In this document: one piece after another, positions 1 through 8,413 of the stretch
Layout of the letters: every line of letters begins with the position of its first letter
How positions within the stretch are numbered: position 1 is the first letter of the stretch
Origin: CAWGXG01 sp963826505
GTDB taxonomy: Bacteria; Chloroflexota; Anaerolineae; Aggregatilineales; Aggregatilineaceae
DNA length: 64,000 bases
NCBI GenBank assembly: GCA_963826505.1
Contig: CAWGXG010000001.1
Span: forward strand, 310,001-374,000
Reading direction: 5' to 3'
Notes under the pieces: generated by a model
What the model was told of the DNA's origin: nothing
The model's input: the letters and a program-made list of their open reading frames with translations, nothing else
Database searches by the model: none
Program-made: the position numbers and the translations under genes

Positions 1-906
1 AAGACTCCAGCGGGGTCCATCGGGGAAGTGGTCGCGTCAAGCACGGTCACACCGTCACCCACTGCGACGCCGATCATCAGGACGCTGCCGCCTCCTGCGA
101 CGGCCACCAACCCGGTCGACGAGTTGGACCTGGCGGTCACGCTGGCGGCGCAGTCGGCGACGGAAACCGTCCAGGCGGTGTTTGACCGGCGGCTGACACA
201 GACGGCGGCGGTCGTCCCGCTCAGTGCGACGCCGACCAGCGTGATTACGGCGATCTATGCGCGGCCGACGGATACGTCGACCCCACTGCCCAGCGATACA
301 CCGACCCTTACGCCCAGTCTGACGCCGAGCGACACGCCGACCGTCACGGCCTCGCCAACGCTGACCGAAACCCCTTCACCGACTGCGTCACCTACGCTGA
401 CCGTCACGTTGACGCCTTCGCCAACCCCGAGCGACACGCCTACCTTCACCCTGACTCCGAGCGAAACCCCCACGGCGACCTCGACCGCGACGGCCACGCT
501 GACGGCCACACTGACGGAGACGCCCACGGCGACGGCATCATTCACGCCGACTGTGACGCCTTCGCTGACCGCGTCACCCACGCCAACTTATACGCTGACG
601 GCCTCGGCTACGCCTTCACCGACGCCGAGTGATACCCCGACCCCCACGCCGACGATCGTTCCGAGCGTTCTGGTGGGAACCCCTTCGCCAGTGATACCCA
701 CGGCCACGCTCACGCCTTGCCAGGTGGCGGATGTCAATGGGAACGGGGCGGTTGATATTTTCGATCTGCGATTAGTCGCAGGACTTTATGGCATCCGATC
801 AGATGATCCCACCTACAACGCCCGGTACGATCTGGACAGCAGCGGCGAAATCGACGTGCTGGACTTGCGCCGTGTGGCTGGCCAGTACGGGCAAATGTGC
901 CCGTGA
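1..906 (+). CDS. C-terminal part of a secreted dockerin type I protein with a Thr/Pro-rich linker (5' truncated)
   Basis: The frame is open from base 1, so the gene starts upstream of the window; GTG at 28 is the first possible start but has no clear ribosome site. About 130 residues of TPT/SPT/ETP repeats form a flexible linker of the kind that joins surface or secreted domains. The last ~62 residues are a dockerin type I module: two calcium-loop repeats, DVNGNGAVDIFDLRLVAGLY and DLDSSGEIDVLDLRRVAGQY, each with the D-x-N/D-x-D/N-G pattern and the following helix. Dockerins bind cohesin domains, and the next gene (15 bases on, same strand) encodes a cohesin. The catalytic or adhesive domain that the dockerin carries is outside the window. 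The dockerin call is firm; what it docks is inferred from the neighbour. Confidence 0.85.
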   Translation, partial: KTPAGSIGEVVASSTVTPSPTATPIIRTLPPPATATNPVDELDLAVTLAAQSATETVQAVFDRRLTQTAAVVPLSATPTSVITAIYARPTDTSTPLPSDTPTLTPSLTPSDTPTVTASPTLTETPSPTASPTLTVTLTPSPTPSDTPTFTLTPSETPTATSTATATLTATLTETPTATASFTPTVTPSLTASPTPTYTLTASATPSPTPSDTPTPTPTIVPSVLVGTPSPVIPTATLTPCQVADVNGNGAVDIFDLRLVAGLYGIRSDDPTYNARYDLDSSGEIDVLDLRRVAGQYGQMCP

Positions 907-920
907 GAGGTTATGCTGTG

Positions 921-1940
921 ATGTTGACGAAACGAACCGTATTTCTGACCTGCTGCGCTGTGCTGCTGCTCGCCCTGGTAGGGAGCGGGCAGATTGGTCT
1001 GGCCCAAGACAAAACAACGGTTTCGCTGGCTCCGATCATCCTGGGGGTGGACCAAAGCGGGACGGTCGAAGCGACGATTGATTGCGCCGTGGACCAGTGC
1101 AGCGCCTTCGCGATTACCCTTCACTTCGACCCGGCTATCGTGCGCGTTGAGGGGGCGGAGGTCGGGCCGTACCTGGGCGAGCGGGCTTTCGAGGCCGAAA
1201 ACGTGGTGGATAACACGATCGGCGAGGTGCGGCTGGCGGCGGTCGCGCTGGGCACGCTGACGCCCTCGGATGAAACACTGCTGATGCGGTTGGAGGTGAC
1301 GGGCATCACGGAAGGCATCACCGCGCTGGCGATTGACGATCTGGAAATTGGCGACGCGCTGGGCAACCCGCTCGAGGTTGAAAGCGTTGACGGGCAGGTG
1401 ATCGTTTCCAACCAGGCGGCGCTGCTGCTGCTGACTGCAACGCCCACCGGCACTGCGGAACCTTGTACCGTGAGCACTGATCAGCGCAACGTGTACGTAC
1501 GGGTCGGACCCGGCGTAGGACGCGGGATTCGCGATACGCTGCCGGCCAACGTCGAGATTCCGGTTGTGGGCCGGGCGACTGACATTCGCGACGCTTTGTG
1601 GTGGAAGATTCAACCGCCCGGTTACAACGAAGACGAAGCCGATCGCTACTGGGTCGCGGAAGCCGACGTCACGGAAACCGGCGACTGCGAGGCTGTGGAG
1701 CCGGACTCCGCCCCGCCGATTGTCGTCGCGCCCAACAGCGTCGCGCCGAGCACGAATCCCCCCACTGGCGGCGGTCAGGTGTGCTCGCCCGGCATCTGGT
1801 CCGGTTGCGGCACCAATGGCTGCGGCGCGGATTACAACTCGCGCTGCAACGCTTCCGGCACGGGCTATGAGTGTGTCTGGAATCCCGGCAGCTGCCGCAG
1901 CGAACCCAGCCCGGCCACGCCACCCGGTCCGTCTTCGTAA
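921..1940 (+). CDS. Secreted cohesin-domain protein with bacterial SH3-like domain and Cys-rich tail
   Basis: The product is 339 residues from ATG 921, preceded by GAGAGG at 905-910. A hydrophobic signal peptide (residues ~1-29, cut near GLAQD) leads into a cohesin-like beta-sandwich (~30-165): alternating strands, 'FAITLHFDPAIVRVEGAEVG' and 'GEVRLAAVALG' are typical of the cohesin fold. A linker is followed by a bacterial SH3-type domain (~180-250; 'RNVYVRVGPGVGRGI', 'WWKIQP'), then a proline stretch and about 50 residues with eight cysteines (CSPGIWSGCGTNGCGADY). No sortase signal or anchor is visible. With the dockerin gene just upstream it forms a probable matched secreted pair. Cohesins outside cellulosomes are known in many bacteria and archaea, so a cellulosome is not implied. 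Confidence 0.8.
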   Translation: MLTKRTVFLTCCAVLLLALVGSGQIGLAQDKTTVSLAPIILGVDQSGTVEATIDCAVDQCSAFAITLHFDPAIVRVEGAEVGPYLGERAFEAENVVDNTIGEVRLAAVALGTLTPSDETLLMRLEVTGITEGITALAIDDLEIGDALGNPLEVESVDGQVIVSNQAALLLLTATPTGTAEPCTVSTDQRNVYVRVGPGVGRGIRDTLPANVEIPVVGRATDIRDALWWKIQPPGYNEDEADRYWVAEADVTETGDCEAVEPDSAPPIVVAPNSVAPSTNPPTGGGQVCSPGIWSGCGTNGCGADYNSRCNASGTGYECVWNPGSCRSEPSPATPPGPSS

Positions 1941-1987
1941 GGCGGGGGCCTCACGCTACCCGCGCACCTCCTCAAGGCGAACGCGAC

Positions 1988-4533
1988 GTGATCCCTCGGA
2001 GCTTGTTCCCCGCTGACCAATCGTCGTCACGCCGCTGGCTGACGCTGGCCGGAGTCAGCGCGGCGGCGGCCAACGTCGTGATTCCGCTGGCGATCGATCA
2101 AACCCAGCCGGAACCCTATCATTCCCCCAAAATCCTCTGGCTGCTGCTGATCAGCAGCCTGATTGTGTACAGCTTCGGCGCGGCCTTGTGGGCTGATGCC
2201 GGGCTGCGACGGCATATCTTCCGGGAGAAACTGATCTGGCTGAGCCTGGGCGTGCTGGGCGCGCTGACGCTCAGCGCGCTGTTCAGCGTCAATCCGCACA
2301 CGAGCTTTTTCAGCGATCCCTATCTCAACCAGGGCTGGTTGGCCTGGGTGGGTTACTTCTGCGTGTTCCTCGGGGTCAGCGTGTCCTCACGCGCGCTGCG
2401 GCTGCATGTCTACCAGGCGATTGAGGTGGCGGCGGGGGTCGTGGCGTTGTGGGTCATCGGTGAGCGGGTAGGACTGGTGAGCGTTACAAGCACGGCCCAA
2501 CCGCAGATCCGTCCGCCCGGCCCGTTGGGCAGCGCGCAGTACACGGGCGAATGGCTGTGTCTGGCGTTTTTCGTGCTGTTGGCGTCCCCGGTGGCGCGCC
2601 GAACGCCGATGCAGCGGCGCGTAATGGCTGCCTTGATCGTGCTGGCGATCGCCATTACGCGCTGCCGCGCCGCGCTAATTGGGCTGGCAGCCGGGGGCGT
2701 GTATCTGGCGATGGTGCGCCTGAACGCCAGCAGACAGCGGCGTCAGGGCGTCAGGCTGTTGGCGGTGATAGCCCTGATCGGACTGGGCTGGTTCGCCCTG
2801 TCGGTGTCCTGGCATGGCGCGGACGACAACCAGATCACGGGACGCCTGTTGAATATGTTCAACGCCGATGCGTCGGCGGCCCAGGGGCGTCTGGTTTTAT
2901 GGCGTGACTCGCAGCAGATGATCGGCGATCAATTCGCCCAGGGGCGCTGGCTGGCTGGTTATGGGCTGGAAACGCTCAACCAGATCTACGGCCCATACAT
3001 GACGGATCAACTGGCGCGCATCGATCCCGGTCGCTCGCCCTTCGCGCCACCCTATTACGCGCACAACCAGTTCCTGGACATCTGGCGGGATGCCGGTCTG
3101 ATCGGGTTCGTGGCGATCAACCTGTGGCTGGGGGTGGCGCTGTGGTACGGCGTGCGCTCTGGGCGGGGGACTACGTCGCGCCGGCGGCTGTTGGCGCTGC
3201 TAGCGGCGATTCCGGCGGGAACGCTGGCAATCGGCCTGTACTACGGGAGCAATACGCTGATCACGGGCGTGTATCTGTCGCTGGGCGCGGCGAGCGTGTT
3301 GTTTGGCTTGTTCCAGACGATCAGGCGCGTCAATCATGAGAAAACCGCGCTGCTGGCTGGACTGCTGGCGTCCATCGTGGCGCTGCAATTCGGATTTCTG
3401 ACGCCAGCCACGGGCGTCCTGTTATGGACGGCGGTCGGGCTGCTCACTCCGCCGCCCGACAGCGGGGAACAGCCCGCGTCGCGACTCCGGGTCAGCGTGC
3501 AATACCCGCAGGCGTTGGCGCTGCTGGTGCTGGTTATAGGCTTCATGACCAGCCGCGTCGATGGACCGGGCATTGACAGTGTGATCGCATCGCGCACCGC
3601 CGTGATCTCGTTGGCCGTGCTGGGGGTAGGGGTGGCGGCGTGGCCGCGCACGCGCGCGATCCTGCTGGGGATCGTGCCGCTGGCGTTTGTCCTCAATTTC
3701 GTGCTGCTGCGCCAATATCACCAGGGGGCGGATTTTTCCCTAAGCTGGCTCCAGGTATGGGTCGGCGCGCGGATCGTCGTGTGGAGTTCTGGTCGTGGCA
3801 GGGATCGCGTGCGTGGTCGCGCTGCGCAGGGGCTGGCGGCCCGGCCGGGCCTGGGGCGGTCTGGCGCTGTGGATGCTGATCGTGAGCGCCGGGCTGGTGT
3901 ACACGGCGCAAACGCGGACGCTATTCGGTCTGGCGTTGGATGCCCAAAACTCGGCGACGCAGCACGCCCTGTTTGACGCGGTGCTGCCCCGCCCGCCGCA
4001 GCGCGCGCTGTGGTACGAGCTGGCGGCTTTGCGATATGAGGCGGCGGGGGAGTGGACGCGCGCCCTGTCTCTGGCAGACACCGCCTATCGCCTGGAGCCG
4101 ACCAACCCGCTGTATTTGTCCGAGAAAGCGCGTATCACGGGGGATTATGTGGCGCATGTCCAGAACGGGCTGGCGCGCAGCGCTGTGGATCAACGCCGTC
4201 GAGCGCGACTACCGGGCGCTCGCCGCCTTGATGCCACGCTCTCCGGCGGGCTGGGCCAGTTGGGCCGAGTTCGAGCTGTCGATCCCGAATCCGCAGCGCG
4301 CTTACGATCTGGCCCACTATGCCGCCGAGATCGGCGACATCGGCTACAGCCAGACCTGGATCACGCTGGGCGATGCGGCGCTGGTCATGGCGCAGATCGA
4401 TCCGACTTACGCGCGTGACTATCTGCATACCGCGCGAGACGCGTATTTGCGGGCGTGGGCGGGCGACACGCTCCGCGATCGCTTCGCGTTTGTCGACGGG
4501 CTGGAAGCGCTGCGCTTCGGAGAAATCCCCTGA
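1988..4533 (+). pseudogene. O-antigen ligase / Wzy-like polytopic membrane protein with C-terminal TPR-like region (two apparent frameshifts)
   Basis: GTG 1988 follows AAGGCG at 1974-1979. The first ~600 residues contain a dozen or more hydrophobic helices and the central periplasmic stretch of the O-antigen ligase/Wzy_C family ('GRLVLWRDSQQMI', 'YAHNQFLDIWRDAGLIGF', where the H-N-x-F-L-x-x-x-x-x-x-G motif is characteristic). These proteins polymerise or ligate lipid-linked glycans at the outer face of the membrane. The reading frame moves from frame 2 to 3 near 3783 and from 3 to 1 near 4178; removing one base at each gives an 847-residue protein ending in helical repeat-like sequence ('AAGEWTRALSLADTAYRLEP'). 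No stop codons appear once the frame is restored, so sequence errors are more likely than decay. Substrate is unknown. Confidence 0.7.
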
Positions 4534-4555
4534 TTCAGCCCGCCTGAAGCTTACG

Positions 4556-5740
4556 TCACGGCTGAGCGTCTTCCGCCGCCAGCAGCTGGTAGCAGAATAG
4601 TAGGGCGCGCGGCAGATGGAACGGCCCTTTCCACACCGATCCCTTGGCCGGGGTGAGCACGGAGCCATCGCGGTGCAGGTAGCCGTACCATTCCCCGTAT
4701 TCCGGATCGGGGAAATGGGCGAACGTCCACGCGTGGACCTTTTCGTACCACTCCATGCACCACGCCTCGCCGGTCAGGTGATGGGCCAGCAGCAGCGCAT
4801 ACAGAGCTTCGGTGTGGGGCCACCACAGCTTCTGATCCCATTCGAGCTGGGTGGGCGGCTTGCCCAGGTAATCGACGAAGTAGAGCAGCCCGCCGTGCGT
4901 CGTATCCCAGCCAATGTCCAGCGACCAGCGGATCACATCCAGCGCGCGCCGGATCAGGGCGTCGTCCTGGCGATAGTGGCCCTCGCGCATGAGGAACCAA
5001 GCTGATTCGATGGCGTGCCCCGGCGTGATCACGCGGCCCTGCACCGTATCCAGCATCAAGGACCCGTCCTCGTTGACCGTCTCGAACAGGGCGCGTTGTT
5101 CGGGTTTCACGTAGCGGGTCAGGATCAGGTTAGTGGCTTGCTCCGCAATATCGTCGTAGAACGGATCGGGATCGACAAGGCGCAGCTCCTGCGCCGTGGC
5201 CAGCATGATCATTGGCACGGCATGCGAATGGGTGCGCCGGGTGGCCGGGTTGACTTTGGGCACCAAGCGTTCGGGATTCTTGATCAGATCGACGATCATC
5301 TGGAAGATGGCTTTGGCCCGTGCGAGCGCTTCGTCATCCTGGGCCGCCTTGCCATACTGCGCGCAGGCGATGGCCGCGAAGGTTTCGGAGAAAAAATAGC
5401 GCCGTTTGATGAGTGGGCTGCCGTCGCGCGTGACCTGGAAGAACATACGCCCATCCGTGTCGAAGCCGTGCTTGACCAAAAAGTCATAGCCCAGACGGGC
5501 CGCGTCCAGCCATTCCTGGCGCGCTTCGAGCGTGTTGTACAGCGTGGCATACAGCCACACGCCGCGCCCCTGGAGCCAGATCGCTTTGTCGGTGTCGTAC
5601 ACGGACCCCTCGCGGTCGAGCATGTTGAAATAGCCGCCATACTGCTGATCGAGCGAATGAGTCATCCAGAAGGGCACTACATCGTCGAGCAACGTGCTGC
5701 GAAACAGCGTTTTGAGTTCGTGGCGACGGGTAGCATCCAT
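4556..5740 (-). CDS. N-acylglucosamine 2-epimerase (AGE) family sugar epimerase/isomerase
   Basis: The 394-residue protein is an (alpha/alpha)6-barrel enzyme of the AGE family, which includes N-acylglucosamine 2-epimerase, cellobiose 2-epimerase, mannose isomerase and sulfoquinovose isomerase YihS. Family landmarks are in order: 'WLQGRGVWLYATLYN', 'RRTHSHAVPMIMLA' (catalytic-ring His), 'GHAIESAWFL' (His), 'WWPHTEALYALL' (His) and 'WKGPFHLPRALL' (His). ATG at 5740 is chosen because GGAGG lies eight bases upstream; an upstream TTG at 5746 would be too close to it. It is divergent from the aldo/keto reductase across a 190-base gap. Which sugar it handles cannot be told from sequence alone. Confidence 0.85.
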   Translation of the reverse strand: MDATRRHELKTLFRSTLLDDVVPFWMTHSLDQQYGGYFNMLDREGSVYDTDKAIWLQGRGVWLYATLYNTLEARQEWLDAARLGYDFLVKHGFDTDGRMFFQVTRDGSPLIKRRYFFSETFAAIACAQYGKAAQDDEALARAKAIFQMIVDLIKNPERLVPKVNPATRRTHSHAVPMIMLATAQELRLVDPDPFYDDIAEQATNLILTRYVKPEQRALFETVNEDGSLMLDTVQGRVITPGHAIESAWFLMREGHYRQDDALIRRALDVIRWSLDIGWDTTHGGLLYFVDYLGKPPTQLEWDQKLWWPHTEALYALLLAHHLTGEAWCMEWYEKVHAWTFAHFPDPEYGEWYGYLHRDGSVLTPAKGSVWKGPFHLPRALLFCYQLLAAEDAQP

Positions 5741-5812
5741 GCTCAATACCTCCGGTTACGGGGTGCGTGTGTGTTAAGCGCGGGTCAAGTGCGGCAGCGA
5801 GTTTACCCCTCA

Positions 5813-5828
5813 AGGCGCGATCGCGCCT
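5813..5828. promoter_or_regulatory. 16-bp perfect palindrome in a divergent promoter region
   Basis: AGGCGCGATCGCGCCT is a perfect inverted repeat midway between the divergent starts at 5740 and 5932. It could be an operator for one or both genes; its core GCGATCGC is also a commonly over-represented octamer in some genomes, so function is uncertain. Confidence 0.35.
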
Positions 5829-5931
5829 ATAAGTTACGGGTGGCGGGCTGCACGAAAACGCGATTTGCAGCACAATAGGAATAGCGACCCGGTACGGGAC
5901 GGCGTCCATCAACAAAAGGGAGAAAAGAATC

Positions 5932-7020
5932 ATGCAATATCGTACACTGGGAAATTCCGGGCTCATCGTCAGCGCGATCGGCCTGGGGACAATGCAGTTT
6001 GGCAAGGCGATGAATGTTGGACAGCTTGACCAGCAGGCCACCACCGAGATGGTCAAGTTTGCCCTCGATTTAGGAGTCAATTTTATCGATACCGCCGATG
6101 TTTACAGCCGGGGCGAGAGCGAAACGCTGCTGGGCAACGCGTTGAAAGGCATTCGCGAGGAGATCGTCCTGGCCAGCAAAGCGCGCCTGCCGATGAGCGA
6201 TACCAATTTCAACCACAGCGGCTCGACCCGCGTGAATATCATGCGCGAGGTGGAAGCCAGTCTGCGCCGCTTGCAGACGGACCACCTCGATCTGTATCAG
6301 GTGCACGGTTGGGACAGCAATACCCCGCTGGAGGAAACCCTGCGTACGCTAAACGACCTGGTGCGGCAGGGCAAAGTGCGCTACATCGGCCTGAGCAACT
6401 ACATGGCCTGGCAGGCGGCGGCGGCGTTGGGCATTCAGCAGGCGCAAAACCTGGAGAAATTCGTTACGGCGCAGATGTATTACAGCCTGGTGGGGCGCGA
6501 TCTCGAACACGATTGGATGGCATTCGCCGAATACAGCCGGTTGGGGATCATCGTGTGGAGCCCGCTGGCGGGCGGCTTCCTGTCGGGCAAATACTCGCGA
6601 AACCAGCCGCCGCCGGAAAACACACGCTTCGCGGACGCCGGTCAGTTTGTGCCCTTTGACAAAGAGCGCGGCTATAACGTGGTGGACGTGCTGCGCACCA
6701 TCGCCGACGCTCACGGAGTCAGCCCGGCGCGCGTCGCGCTGGCCTGGACCGTCGCGCGACCTTCCATCAGCAGTGTCCTGGTTGGCGCGCGTCGTCTGGA
6801 TCACCTGGAAGACTGCATCAAGGCAGCCGATCTGGTCCTGACGGAGGCGGACATGCAGGCCCTGCACGCGGTGTCGGACCCCGGCGTGCCCTATCCTCGC
6901 TGGATGGTCCTGCAACTGGATCAGGCCGAGGACCCGCGTCCCAAGATATTGGAGCCGGAACGCTTCGTCGACGGCGGTCCCTGGCAGGATCTGCGCAGGG
7001 GTCCCAACAAGACGGTGTAG
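5932..7020 (+). CDS. Aldo/keto reductase
   Basis: The protein has 362 residues and the AKR TIM-barrel signature. The catalytic tetrad is visible: Asp53 and Tyr58 in 'FIDTADVYSRGESE', Lys83 in 'LASKARLP' and His125 in 'DLYQVHGWD'. Later come 'GLSNYMAWQ' and the NADPH-binding region 'SSVLVGARRLDHLED'. The N-terminus 'MQYRTLGNSGLIVSAIGLGT' is typical of the YajO/IolS-like branch, which reduces aldehydes and ketones of sugars or xenobiotics with NAD(P)H in the cytosol. ATG 5932 is preceded by AGGGAGAA. It is transcribed alone, divergently from the AGE-family gene, so the two may act on the same sugar, but nothing proves it. Confidence 0.88.
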   Translation: MQYRTLGNSGLIVSAIGLGTMQFGKAMNVGQLDQQATTEMVKFALDLGVNFIDTADVYSRGESETLLGNALKGIREEIVLASKARLPMSDTNFNHSGSTRVNIMREVEASLRRLQTDHLDLYQVHGWDSNTPLEETLRTLNDLVRQGKVRYIGLSNYMAWQAAAALGIQQAQNLEKFVTAQMYYSLVGRDLEHDWMAFAEYSRLGIIVWSPLAGGFLSGKYSRNQPPPENTRFADAGQFVPFDKERGYNVVDVLRTIADAHGVSPARVALAWTVARPSISSVLVGARRLDHLEDCIKAADLVLTEADMQALHAVSDPGVPYPRWMVLQLDQAEDPRPKILEPERFVDGGPWQDLRRGPNKTV

Positions 7021-7037
7021 CTGATCGGTAACCATGT

Positions 7038-7075
7038 GCGGGACGGTTGAGCCGGGTGTGGATTGACCGTCCCGC
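7038..7075. terminator. Hairpin between convergent genes
   Basis: GCGGGACGGT (7038-7047) pairs with ACCGTCCCGC (7066-7075) around an 18-base loop, followed by a short T-containing run. It lies between the converging aldo/keto reductase and subtilase genes and could stop transcription from both sides. Confidence 0.5.
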
Positions 7076-7087
7076 TGCTTTGTCGCG

Positions 7088-8335
7088 CTAAAAACCGTTG
7101 CAATTTTCCACGTAAGCGTCCTCGAAGGCCGTGTCTCCGTTATAACCCAGAGCCAGCGCAGGAATACCGTTACGGTTCTGGCAATTGGGCACGTTCTTCG
7201 ACAAATCGAAGGCCATCATCAGACTGACTCCGGGAGCCGCGAACGACGTCCCGCCGACGTAAAATCCGTTGCCAAACAGCGAGAAATACGCACCCGGCGC
7301 GGAGATTTCGCCCGGTGAAGAGTCCGGCCAGCGATCATACGAGGTGTTGCCTTGCCCGGCGCTGACTCCGATGACGTTCGGCCAGCGGGCCGGAGCAAAG
7401 GGGCCGCTGCCGGGGCCATAGTTGCCTGACGACGCGACGGGCACGACCATGTCGAAACTCTGCCGCGCCGGATTGCTGGCCAAGACAAGCCCGGAGGGAT
7501 TGGCTCCCATCTGCGCACCGTACTGGACAAGCTGGCGCACGACATTGGCCAGTGGATCGCTGCCGTCGTCGACCGCTTCCAGGCGCGCCATCACCTCGTC
7601 CCAGCCGAGGTAATCGATCAGAGTGAAATCCGGGTTGGAGCGACGAATCTGGACAAAGTCTTGCATATCCAGCCCGTTGCATTGCAGGATCACAAAGCTC
7701 ATATTCAGGACGACGCGCCCGCCGCCGAGTTCCTGCACCATCGCGATCAGGTGATCCGCGAGGTAACCGGTTTGGAACGACTTGTCCAGCTCCGGCCCGA
7801 ATCCGCCGTAGCCTTCCCCGCTGTAATCGATCGGGATGACCTGCACGATCGGCACGTCCAGCGGCGAGCCCGCCTCCACATTCATTTGCAGCATCGCGTA
7901 CGAATCGCTGCTCCAGCCCATGCCGGTCACATCGCGGTAGATCTGCTGGTACCAACTGTTGAGCAGGCCCATCACGAAAAAGCCATGCGAGGTCTGGGTC
8001 GGGTAGGCGAACCCGGCGGAATTGTCATACTGGCTGAAATCGTCCAGGACCAGGATCGTCACCGGCTGGAACTCATGGCCGACCAGCCCATACCCTATTT
8101 CCTCGAACCAGCCGTAATCCGACACGGCGTTGGAGGACACGTTGGCGACCGCGCCCCCGGAAGACCCCACTTTGACGATCGTGGCGCGCTGCCCGTAAAG
8201 CATGAACGGGCTGACCGCGCAATTGATGTCTCCTGGGCCGGCATCCACGGTGGGCGCACCGGGCACGTACACAGCGGCAGCGAAAAGTACGACGGCGAAC
8301 AGCACGGCTCCGAAACGTCGCGGGAAGGTGGCCAT
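7088..8335 (-). CDS. Secreted subtilisin-like (S8) serine protease
   Basis: The 415-residue protein starts at ATG 8335 with AGGAGG eight bases upstream and has a signal peptide (positively charged start, hydrophobic residues 8-25, cut near VDAGP). The catalytic triad of family S8 can be traced: Asp98/99 in 'ILVLDDFSQY', His117 in 'TSHGFFVMG' and Ser364 in 'GGTSFAAPGVS'; 'VASSGNYGPG' supplies the oxyanion-hole Asn region. The Asp-His spacing is short and there is no obvious prodomain, so it is a divergent subtilase. Several cysteines late in the protein suggest an extracellular location. It sits 78 bases downstream of the STAND gene on the same strand, yet its export signal argues against its being that protein's cytosolic effector. 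Confidence 0.8.
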   Translation of the reverse strand: MATFPRRFGAVLFAVVLFAAAVYVPGAPTVDAGPGDINCAVSPFMLYGQRATIVKVGSSGGAVANVSSNAVSDYGWFEEIGYGLVGHEFQPVTILVLDDFSQYDNSAGFAYPTQTSHGFFVMGLLNSWYQQIYRDVTGMGWSSDSYAMLQMNVEAGSPLDVPIVQVIPIDYSGEGYGGFGPELDKSFQTGYLADHLIAMVQELGGGRVVLNMSFVILQCNGLDMQDFVQIRRSNPDFTLIDYLGWDEVMARLEAVDDGSDPLANVVRQLVQYGAQMGANPSGLVLASNPARQSFDMVVPVASSGNYGPGSGPFAPARWPNVIGVSAGQGNTSYDRWPDSSPGEISAPGAYFSLFGNGFYVGGTSFAAPGVSLMMAFDLSKNVPNCQNRNGIPALALGYNGDTAFEDAYVENCNGF

Positions 8336-8413
8336 CTTCTTATCCTCCTAAAGAACAATCATTACGGACGATCGGCTTGGGCGTTGCCTCAGGCCGAAGG
8401 GATGGGGAGTGGG

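Noticed and set aside
255..581. Minus-strand Val-rich frame opposite the Thr/Pro linker
   Set aside because: It is the reverse reading of a simple repeat (ACG/CCG codons become Val/Gly) and has no independent support.
4556..5740. Sulfoquinovose isomerase (YihS) assignment for the AGE-family protein
   Set aside because: YihS belongs to this family and a sulfo-transketolase idea exists for the 47-56 kb locus, but the genes are 40 kb apart and no substrate-determining residues could be checked by eye.
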